DNA of 64,000 nt from Taklimakanibacter sp050246735 (GTDB lineage: Bacteria; Pseudomonadota; Alphaproteobacteria; Rhizobiales; Aestuariivirgaceae). The stretch's first letter is position 1. Every line of letters starts with the position of its first letter. Made by a program: the position numbers and the translations under genes. Below the pieces are notes generated by a model. It did not search any database and was not told the origin of the DNA. It saw only the letters and a list, made by a program, of their open reading frames with translations. Positions 53,909-61,892 of this stretch are shown here, piece by piece. Location: assembly GCA_050246735.1 (NCBI GenBank), contig JBFWVM010000010.1:112907-176906 (forward strand), written 5' to 3'.

Positions 53909-54149
53909 GATTTCAGCCTCCGCCGTAGCGCCTCCGGGGTCCATGGCCATTTATAGCGAGTTTAGGGAGTTTACAAGAAATCGATATAAATCGGTAAACC
54001 CCGTCAAATCAGGGTGGGCCGTGCCATGGGGTGTCCCGGGGCATCAGAGCAGCTCCCGCCGGGTTCGAGGCTTGGCGATGAGGGTTTGCTTCGCCATAGT
54101 GATCCGCTTCGCCCGCACGGGCGCCGGGACACAAAGGGGGGGACGCGCC

Positions 54150-55493
54150 ATGACCGGACCATCACGCTTCGAGGAGGCCACCGCCCGGATGCTGGCCAGG
54201 ACGCGGAAATGCCAGGCCATGACCGGTGAGCGCGAGAGCATCCTGTTCTCCGGCATGCGCGCCAACCTCTATCTGCCGCATCCCATCTATATCGCATCGG
54301 GCGAAGGGGCGACGGTGACCGATATCGACGGCAACAGCTATATCGACACCTGCATGGGCTTCGGCGTCTGCGTGCTGGGCCACCGGCATCCCGACATCGC
54401 CGCGGCGATGGCGCGGATTTCAGCGAGCGGCTGGCACTTCGGCATCCATTCCGCCGAGCAGCTCCCTTTGGCGCAGCTTCTCCAGGACGCCGTCCCCTGC
54501 GCCGAGCGCATCCTGTTCTGCAATTCGGGCTCGGAGGCGACGCAATATGCGATGCGCGCCGCGCGCGCCTTCACGGGGAAGGAGAAGATCGGCATTTTCG
54601 ACGGCTACTGGCACGGCATGCACGACTACTGCATGGTGGCGCCCACCAACGTCGCCTCGCGCGACCGGCCGGCCGGCGTCGAGATCAGCACCGGGGTGCC
54701 TGCGGCGATCCGCGACCTGATCGTTCCGCTGCCCTATCGCAACCCGGCCGCCTTCGATGTCATCCGCGCCATGAGGGACGAGCTGGCGATGGTCATCGTC
54801 GAGCCGGTGCAGCATTCGAACCCGCAGAGAGAGGTGCGCGACTGGCTCCTCGAGCTCCGGCAGGTCTGCTGCGACTGCGGCGTGCTGTTCGCGCTCGACG
54901 AGATGGTGACGGGCTTCCGCCTGGCCTATGGCGGCGGCCAGGAATATTTCGGCGTCACGCCGGACCTGGCGACGCTCGGCAAGGCCTGCGGCGGCGGCCT
55001 GCCGATCGGCGTCATCGCCGGCCGCGAGGACTTAATGCGCATGTTCCTGCCCAAGCCCGGCGAGCAGGGCGTGTTCACCGGCGGCACCTTCACCGGCAAC
55101 CCGCTGACCATGGCGGCCGGCGCAGCGGCGGTCGGATATTACAAGGAGCATCCCGAGATCTATGCGCAGATGGCGGCGCAAGGCGACCGCCTGACCCGGC
55201 GCTTCAACGACTTCGCCACGCGCCACAACATGGCGGTGCGCATGGGCAATGTCGGATCGATGTTCCACATCTACTTCCAGGCGGGCCCGGTGCGCTCGAG
55301 CTTCGACATCGACGAGGCGCCGCTGGACGAGGCGCGCCAGGCCTTCCTGATGCACGCCCTCGATCTCGGGGTGCTGATCTCGGGCGGCAACCGCTACTAT
55401 CTCTCCGCCGCGCATACGGGCCCGGTGGTCGACCGGATGATCGAGGTGTTCGAGGAGTCGCTGACGCTGGTGCGGGAGGATGGGCTGTTTTAG
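54150..55493 (+). CDS. Class III aminotransferase (glutamate-1-semialdehyde aminomutase-like)
   Basis: A 447-residue PLP aminotransferase. The PLP lysine is in ATLGKACGGGLPIGVIAG, the Asp-binding in LFALDEMVTGFRLAYGG, and the phosphate pocket in CNSGSEATQYAMRAARAFTG. HemL-like enzymes isomerise glutamate semialdehyde, but the transporter context suggests a catabolic transaminase for an amine. The ATG at 54150 is chosen since the frame upstream has no family residues. The last 243 bases are duplicated at 56283-56525. Confidence 0.85.
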   Translation: MTGPSRFEEATARMLARTRKCQAMTGERESILFSGMRANLYLPHPIYIASGEGATVTDIDGNSYIDTCMGFGVCVLGHRHPDIAAAMARISASGWHFGIHSAEQLPLAQLLQDAVPCAERILFCNSGSEATQYAMRAARAFTGKEKIGIFDGYWHGMHDYCMVAPTNVASRDRPAGVEISTGVPAAIRDLIVPLPYRNPAAFDVIRAMRDELAMVIVEPVQHSNPQREVRDWLLELRQVCCDCGVLFALDEMVTGFRLAYGGGQEYFGVTPDLATLGKACGGGLPIGVIAGREDLMRMFLPKPGEQGVFTGGTFTGNPLTMAAGAAAVGYYKEHPEIYAQMAAQGDRLTRRFNDFATRHNMAVRMGNVGSMFHIYFQAGPVRSSFDIDEAPLDEARQAFLMHALDLGVLISGGNRYYLSAAHTGPVVDRMIEVFEESLTLVREDGLF

Positions 55494-55548
55494 GGCGCCC
55501 CGGCCTCGAACCTGCGAACCCGGATAGCGATCGCGGCCCTGCGATCTC

Positions 55549-55872
55549 CTACCGGCCTGCGGCGGTCCTGCCGGATTTCGCGGACTCGAAGCTGATCCGC
55601 AGCCGTGACTTCGTCGCCTTGGCGAAACGCTGCAGCGTCCGGGTCGACGGCATGACGCGCCCGCTTTCGAGCCGCGCGACGACGGCCTGGGTCGTTCCCA
55701 TGGCCTTCGCCACCTCCTCCTGGGTCATGTCGGCGTCGCCGCGCGCGCGGATCAAAGCGGAGGCCAGCGCGAACTCCTCCTCGAGCGCGTCATACGCAGC
55801 GACATATTCAGGGTCCTTCCGCCATTCGGCGAAGGCTTCCCCGACCGGAATGAACTTGCGCTTGCGGTTCAT
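55549..55872 (-). CDS. XRE-family antitoxin, HigA-like
   Basis: A 107-residue protein with an N-terminal helical part (VGEAFAEWRKDPEYVAAYDA) and a C-terminal HTH: DADMTQEEVAKAMGTTQAVV and ARLESGRVMPSTRTLQRFAK. It overlaps the toxin gene by four bases (ATGA), with toxin first. Neutralises the RelE-type toxin next to it. Confidence 0.85.
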   Translation of the reverse strand: MNRKRKFIPVGEAFAEWRKDPEYVAAYDALEEEFALASALIRARGDADMTQEEVAKAMGTTQAVVARLESGRVMPSTRTLQRFAKATKSRLRISFESAKSGRTAAGR

Positions 55873-56192
55873 GATACCTCCTTCGCCCGTTTCAGGGCCA
55901 ACTCGATTTCACGCCGGGGCGTCTTCTGCGTCTTCTTCGGGAAGACCCTGACGACAACCACCCGGCGTCCCGCCGCCGTGACATAGACGGCGCGGGCGAT
56001 GCCGTCTCTGCCCTTCATGCGCATTTCCCAAAGCCGCCCTTCCAGATGGCGGACATATGGCTCACGCATCCTTTCGAGCCCGTGAGACCGGATCAGCCCT
56101 ACGATCCGTTCGAAACTCGCCCGGATGTCGGCCGGCAGAGCGGAAAGTTCCGCCCGAACGTCCTCATCCAGGAATTCGACCGACCATCCCAT
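55869..56192 (-). CDS. HigB/Gp49-type toxin of the RelE superfamily
   Basis: A 107-residue basic protein: start MGWSVEFLDEDVRAELSALP, then YVRHLEGRLWEMRMKGRDGI and the C-terminal VVVVRVFPKKTQKTPRREIE. The FPKKTQKTP motif is a Gp49 toxin hallmark. The ATG at 56192 gives the usual length. It lies between the intact aminotransferase end and its duplicate copy. Confidence 0.85.
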   Translation of the reverse strand: MGWSVEFLDEDVRAELSALPADIRASFERIVGLIRSHGLERMREPYVRHLEGRLWEMRMKGRDGIARAVYVTAAGRRVVVVRVFPKKTQKTPRREIELALKRAKEVS

Positions 56193-56282
56193 TGATCCGC
56201 ACATATATCATTTTTGCAATATTTTCAAGCGCCGGAAGGGTTCCCGGAGCACGCTTCGGGTCTTCCGTCGGTGTGGGAAGCC

Positions 56283-56525
56283 GTCGGCTCGATGTTCCAC
56301 ATCTACTTCCAGAGCCGTCCGGTGCGCTCGAACCTCGACATCGACGAGGCGCCGCTGGATGAGGCGCGCCAGGCCTTCCTGATGCACGCCCTCAGTCTCG
56401 GCGTCCTGATCTCGGGCGGCAACCGCTATTACCTCTCCGCCGCCCATACGGCCGCGGTGGTCGACCGGATGATCGAGGTGTTGGAGGAAGTGCTGTCGCT
56501 GGTGCGCGAGGACGGGCTGTTTTAG
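56283..56525 (+). pseudogene. Aminotransferase 3'-end copy
   Basis: Bases 56283-56525 align without gaps to 55251-55493 (offset 1032), both ending at TAG. By hand count there are about 25 differences in 243 bases (about 90% identity). The frame reads VGSMFHIYFQSRPVRSNLD and ends VREDGLF. The rest of the gene is absent, so it is a remnant. It borders the toxin-antitoxin pair on its right side. Confidence 0.85.
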
Positions 56526-56716
56526 GCGAGGACAACATCTAAGGTCCTGGCAATTTGCTAATATCTTAAAGCCGAGTCAAAATGATCACTGTCTCTTCTT
56601 TGCGGCGCCTAAGCTGAGATAGGTGGCGAAAAAGGAAGAGCCATAAAGGAAAAAATTCGTAGGAAAACGGCCGATCTGCCGTGAAAGGCAGTGCTGACGG
56701 GAGGGCGGGGGCAACA

Positions 56717-59700
56717 ATGAAGGCGTTTGAGTTCGATCATCGTCTTATCGATTCTTATGCGCGTTTCTCGCGGTCGTTCAGCACCATTCGATCCAACGAC
56801 TTGAAATCCGAGATTGATCGTCAATACGATGCCGGGCGCTTCTGGCCGGATGCCCTTCTGTCTCTCAACCCTCGATACCTCCAGGGTCCCACAATTGACG
56901 AATTGGTCAGCTCGGGCGATCTCGACGAAGCCACTGGCCGAATATTCCGGTTCGGATCAGCGCCCCTGCGGTTCTACCGCCACCAGGCACAGTCCATCGC
57001 CAAGGCTCGGGCAGGCCAGAGTTATGTGGTCACGACAGGAACCGGCTCGGGCAAGTCGCTTTGCTTCTTCGTCCCGGTCGTCGATTCAATCGTTCGTGCG
57101 CGGAAAGCCGGGAAACCGCGCAGAACAAGCACCGTCATCGTTTATCCGATGAACGCACTGGCTAACAGTCAGATCAAAGAGATCGAAAAGTTCATCTCCC
57201 AATCCGACCTGCCCACCGAGATCAAGCCGGTTGTGCGGCGCTATACCGGCCAGGAAAGTCAGGAAAAGCGGCAGCAGATCGCGGATAATCCACCAGACAT
57301 TCTGCTGACCAACTTCATGATGGCCGAATTGCTCCTGACGCGGCAGGACAGCCTCGACACCAAGGTTATAGAGAACGCGAGTGGTCTGGATTTTATCGTT
57401 CTCGATGAACTGCACACCTATCGCGGCCGGCAAGGTGCCGATGTTGCTATCCTCGTTCGGCGCCTTCGCGACCGCTGCACTCCGGACAAGGCACCCATCT
57501 GCATTGGGACCTCAGCCACAATGGCAAGCGAAGGATCCGATTCCAACCGCGCGCAGGTCGTAGCGGACGTTGCCTCGCGCCTTTTCGGGGTCTACATCGG
57601 GCCGGAATCGGTCATCGACGAGTCACTTCAGAGGGCGACGGATGATCTGCTGAAACTCGACGGCGTGCGCCCGCAGCTCGCGTCGGTCCTGACGTCCCCG
57701 CTTCCAGAAGCGTTGGCGGACGACGTTCTGAAGAGGCACCCGCTGGCGGTTTGGACCGAATTGGCGATCGGCCTGCAAGACGCTCAGGAACTCAAACGCA
57801 AGAAGCCGATCCCTTTCGAAGAGGGAGTAGTGCTGCTGTCAAAAGATAGCGGCGTTGACCGCGAAATCTGCAGGAGCAGTCTTGAGACGTTCCTGACTCG
57901 CATCAGCCTCCCCGAAACGGAGCGGGGTGGTTCGGGAACCGGAGCATTTCTGGCATTTAAGCTTCATCAGTTCTTCTCCGGCGCGGGCGAGATTTTTACC
58001 ACGCTTACTGAGCAGCCCAGGAGTGTACTGTTCGAAGGTCAACTCGAAGATCCCAGCGCACCCGGCCATCGCCTCTATCCAACCCGCTTCTGTCGGCAAT
58101 GCGGACACGAAGTCCACGTCGTCATGAAGACCGAAGATGCCGAAGGTGTTCTATTTCTTGCCAGGAACATCGACGATGCACCGATCGACGATCAAGAAGG
58201 TGATTCCACAGGCTATCTGACTCCAACCGGTGATGGCGATCCTGATTATGCCTTTACAGGTGAGATCGAAACTTATCCTGAGGATTGGCGCGATGATCGT
58301 AATGGCATTGAGCGGCTTCGCGCCAACAGGAAACGCAGGGCGCCCGAGATGGTCAGAGTGGCTGCGGACGGGCGCCGCAGTTCATCGGGGAAGAGCTTCT
58401 GGTTCGTGCCTGGCAAGTTCGGATTCTGCCCGTGCTGTCTAGACCAGCCGCATCCCAGCATGCGGGAACGTACCAAGCTCGCTGGTCTATCAGGCGAGGG
58501 GCGGAGCTCTGCCACGACGCTGCTCGTCTCGACTGCGCTGGAGTGGATGAACGGACGCGACAGCGGCGTTCCCATAGACAAGCGCAAGCTTCTTGGTTTC
58601 ACAGACAACCGGCAGGACGCTGCTCTCCAGGCTGGCCACTTCAACGACTTTCTGTTCGTCAGCCTTCTGCGCGGCGCGATCCTGCGGGCTGTTCTGGATG
58701 CCGGTGACGATGGCATCGCCGAGGACGAATTCGGGCTGCGGGTCGTGAAGGCGCTCGGATTCACCGCGGCCAACAAGGATGCGCGCATCCACTGGATGTT
58801 GGACCCCGAGGCCGGCGCCGTGATCCGCGAAGACGCTCAGCGTTCTCTCGCGAAGGTTCTTGCCCATCGGCTCTGGACAGACCTGCGCCGGGGTTGGCGC
58901 TACACCAATCCAAGCCTATCCGTCCTCAAGCTTATCGACGTTGCGTTCATCGGGCTCGATGACATCGCTGAAGATGCAGAGCGCCTCACGGCTATCCTGC
59001 CAGACTTGGGGGCGCTCGAAGTGCCCAAGCGCAAGGAGATGTTTAAGAAGCTCCTGGTTGCCATGCTCGATGGTCTGGCGGTTGGCACGGAAGCGCTCGA
59101 TCTGACCGTCCTCGATACCGTCGCGCAGAAGTCACGGAATCTCCTGCGTGCGCCTTGGGCAATCGACGCAAAGGAGACGCCGAGAAGCCGCACGACCCTG
59201 TTTCTGCAAGCGCCGGGCAGGGATCGCGTGGGGCTGCGGGAAGAACAGACAATCGTTCGGGCTGGGCACAATTCCCGCATCGCACGCCTCATCAATCGCA
59301 TCAGCGTTATAGGCACCAAGCTGGGCAGAGCGGACTATCTGACGGTCATGACGGGTCTAATGGAACTCCTCGCCCGTGAGGGTCTCGTGTCGCGTGTGGG
59401 CATCGAGGCGGATCTGCAAGGGTGGCGTTTGTCGCCGTCAGCCGTTCGTATCGTTCCGGGCGAAGCCATCAGATCAGGCAGGGTGCAGGGAAACCACTAC
59501 TTTCACGATCTCTACAACGAGATCGCTGCCGATCTGAAGGCCGGGACGAGCAGCTTTTGGGGCCTCGAAGGCCGTGAGCACACGGCTCAGGTGTCCCAGA
59601 GACAGCGCGAATGGCGCGAGTGGCGCTTCCGCTTCGAAGAGGAAGACCGGGAGAACCTCACCGAGAATGCTGCTGATTTGAAGACGGCAGGAGAGTCGGA

Positions 59701-61888
59701 GCAGTTCCTTCCCGCTCTGTTTTGTTCGCCAACTATGGAGCTTGGCGTCGACATCTCCGCGCTCAATGCTGTCTATCTACGAAACGTGCCGCCGACACCG
59801 GCGAACTACGCACAACGCGCTGGCCGCGCCGGTCGCTCAGGACAGGCCGCAGTCATCGTGACCTATTGCGCCGCTCAATCGCCGCACGATCAATATTTCT
59901 TCGAGCGGCGCAACGAGATGGTGTCCGGCGTCGTCCGGCCGCCAGCGCTCGACATTACCAATGAAGAGCTCGTCCGCTCGCACCTGCATGCTGTATGGCT
60001 CGCGGAGACGAAGCTCGCCCTGTCACCCGATATTCCAGAAATCCTCGACCTGACGGAGACGGGCTACCCGCTGAAGCCACAAATCCGAGACGTTATCGAC
60101 CGGCCCGAGCTGGCGGCAGCAGCGCATGCTCCAATGAAGCGGATCCTCGATCAGATACTCGCGTCCGTGGAAGGCCGGAAGCCGGTCTGGATGACCGATC
60201 CGGATGACTTTGTTCTCCAGGTCGCCCAGCGCGCGCCACTGGAGTTCGATCATGCCTTTGATCGTTGGCGGGAGCTCTATAACTCGGCTCGAACGCAGCT
60301 GTTGGAAGCTAATGCCCGTTCTGAAATCACCGGTCTCTCGGGCGCGGACCGTCGAAGAATCAAGGCTGCGCAGATGCAGGCAAGCGATCAAATCACCATT
60401 CTCGAACAGGGCAAAGCCTCAAACGGCTCAGACTTCTATTCCTATCGCTATCTTGCGACGGAAAGCTTTTTGCCGGGCTACAATTTCCCTCGATTGCCGC
60501 TCTACGCCTTCATTCCCGGCGACGGAAAAACAGGTTCCTTCCTCCAGCGCGCTCGTTTCCTCGCCATTTCGGAATTCGGGCCGCGCAGCCTAATTTATCA
60601 CGAGGGCCGCGCCTACCGGGTCGTTAAGGCAAAGTTGCCGCCTGAAGTCCGAACCGGAGACGGCTCGGAACTCGCTGCCCGAGACATCTATATCTGCTCG
60701 AACTGCGGCGCCTGTCATGACAGTGAGGTCGAGCGCTGCCACGCATGCAACAATCCGATGGCAAGCGAAGTCCCGGTGCAGCGAACGCTCAGGATCGACA
60801 ATGTCGAGGCCGCGCCGGCCGAGCGGATCACGGCCAATGACGAAGAGCGCGTCCGACAGGGCTTCGACATTCAGACCGTCTTTTCCTGGCCGAGGCGGGA
60901 TGGCCGCATGCAGATCACCGAGGCCGACTATCGCTGCGACGGTGCTTCGATTTTCAATCTGCAGTATGCCAACAGCGCCGAGATCAGTCGCATCAACAAA
61001 GGGTTGAAGCGGCGCGCAAATCAGACCGTCTTCGGCTTCTATATCGATCCGCGCAGCGGCTACTGGACGAAGTCGGACGACGAAGATCCCGATGTCGATG
61101 TTCCGCCGGATGTGGTGGGACCGGTTCGGATTGTCCCCATTGTCCGCGATCACAAGAATGCGCTGCTTTTCCGTTTCAGCGAACCTGCGGCCCATGCGCC
61201 CGAGACAATTGCGACGGTTCAGCATGCCCTCATGAGGGGCATCGAGGTCGTCTTTCAACTGGAAGAGGGCGAGGTTCTCGGCGAGCCGCTGCCTGCGCGC
61301 GACAACCGTCGCTCCATCCTGGCCTATGAAGCCACGGAGGGCGGCGCTGGCGTATTGAACCGACTGATCGAGGATCCGCAAGCGCTTGGTAAGGTCGCGC
61401 GCGAAGCGCTGATGCTAATGCACTTCGACAAGGTCGATGAAGCGATCGCAGCGGGTGACGCTACGCTGCTCGTCAGCCGCGATGGTGAGGCCTGTGTTCG
61501 CGGCTGTTATCGCTGCCTGCTCTCCTACTTCAACCAGCCCGATCACGAGTTGATCAACCGGGCGAGTGATGAAGCGAAGCAGATGTTGGTCGATCTGGCA
61601 CGCGGGCAGGTGGTGCTTGCCGCAGCGCCGGGCCGATCGGCAGAGGACGGAGGATGGGCGAGCGCTTTCAAGGATGCGGGGCTGCCGCCTCCGGATGGTT
61701 CCTCCGTCGCCTTTTCGGGTCAGGAGATGAGCTTCTCCTGGCGCAGTCACTTCGTCGCCGCCTGTGTCTCACCGCTGACCGAGGCAACGCGCCAGGAGGG
61801 GGAAGCCAAAGGCTGGACGCTGTTTGAATTGCCGGAAGTCGTCACTGCGGGTGTTCCCGACGCGATGCTCTCGATGTTCGGGGATTGA
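56717..61888 (+). CDS. Large DEAD/DEAH helicase with DUF1998 C-terminal domain (defence-type)
   Basis: A 1723-residue protein. The ATG at 56717 has GGGAGGG upstream; a GTG at 56681 is alternative. Helicase core: Walker A TTGTGSGKS near 105, DELH box near 228 (FIVLDELHTYRG), and motif VI AGRAGRSGQ near 1035. Several zinc-type cysteine clusters occur: near 458 (CRQCGHEV), 570 (CPCC), 1327-1341 (CSNCGACHD and CHAC), and the DUF1998 end near 1570-1605 (EGGAGVLNRL, CVRGCYRC). This resembles DruE of Druantia, or a DrmA-DrmB fusion of DISARM. It is followed after four bases by an SNF2 helicase. Lower GC than the backbone by eye. Confidence 0.85.
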   Translation: MKAFEFDHRLIDSYARFSRSFSTIRSNDLKSEIDRQYDAGRFWPDALLSLNPRYLQGPTIDELVSSGDLDEATGRIFRFGSAPLRFYRHQAQSIAKARAGQSYVVTTGTGSGKSLCFFVPVVDSIVRARKAGKPRRTSTVIVYPMNALANSQIKEIEKFISQSDLPTEIKPVVRRYTGQESQEKRQQIADNPPDILLTNFMMAELLLTRQDSLDTKVIENASGLDFIVLDELHTYRGRQGADVAILVRRLRDRCTPDKAPICIGTSATMASEGSDSNRAQVVADVASRLFGVYIGPESVIDESLQRATDDLLKLDGVRPQLASVLTSPLPEALADDVLKRHPLAVWTELAIGLQDAQELKRKKPIPFEEGVVLLSKDSGVDREICRSSLETFLTRISLPETERGGSGTGAFLAFKLHQFFSGAGEIFTTLTEQPRSVLFEGQLEDPSAPGHRLYPTRFCRQCGHEVHVVMKTEDAEGVLFLARNIDDAPIDDQEGDSTGYLTPTGDGDPDYAFTGEIETYPEDWRDDRNGIERLRANRKRRAPEMVRVAADGRRSSSGKSFWFVPGKFGFCPCCLDQPHPSMRERTKLAGLSGEGRSSATTLLVSTALEWMNGRDSGVPIDKRKLLGFTDNRQDAALQAGHFNDFLFVSLLRGAILRAVLDAGDDGIAEDEFGLRVVKALGFTAANKDARIHWMLDPEAGAVIREDAQRSLAKVLAHRLWTDLRRGWRYTNPSLSVLKLIDVAFIGLDDIAEDAERLTAILPDLGALEVPKRKEMFKKLLVAMLDGLAVGTEALDLTVLDTVAQKSRNLLRAPWAIDAKETPRSRTTLFLQAPGRDRVGLREEQTIVRAGHNSRIARLINRISVIGTKLGRADYLTVMTGLMELLAREGLVSRVGIEADLQGWRLSPSAVRIVPGEAIRSGRVQGNHYFHDLYNEIAADLKAGTSSFWGLEGREHTAQVSQRQREWREWRFRFEEEDRENLTENAADLKTAGESEQFLPALFCSPTMELGVDISALNAVYLRNVPPTPANYAQRAGRAGRSGQAAVIVTYCAAQSPHDQYFFERRNEMVSGVVRPPALDITNEELVRSHLHAVWLAETKLALSPDIPEILDLTETGYPLKPQIRDVIDRPELAAAAHAPMKRILDQILASVEGRKPVWMTDPDDFVLQVAQRAPLEFDHAFDRWRELYNSARTQLLEANARSEITGLSGADRRRIKAAQMQASDQITILEQGKASNGSDFYSYRYLATESFLPGYNFPRLPLYAFIPGDGKTGSFLQRARFLAISEFGPRSLIYHEGRAYRVVKAKLPPEVRTGDGSELAARDIYICSNCGACHDSEVERCHACNNPMASEVPVQRTLRIDNVEAAPAERITANDEERVRQGFDIQTVFSWPRRDGRMQITEADYRCDGASIFNLQYANSAEISRINKGLKRRANQTVFGFYIDPRSGYWTKSDDEDPDVDVPPDVVGPVRIVPIVRDHKNALLFRFSEPAAHAPETIATVQHALMRGIEVVFQLEEGEVLGEPLPARDNRRSILAYEATEGGAGVLNRLIEDPQALGKVAREALMLMHFDKVDEAIAAGDATLLVSRDGEACVRGCYRCLLSYFNQPDHELINRASDEAKQMLVDLARGQVVLAAAPGRSAEDGGWASAFKDAGLPPPDGSSVAFSGQEMSFSWRSHFVAACVSPLTEATRQEGEAKGWTLFELPEVVTAGVPDAMLSMFGD

Positions 61889-61892
61889 TCCG

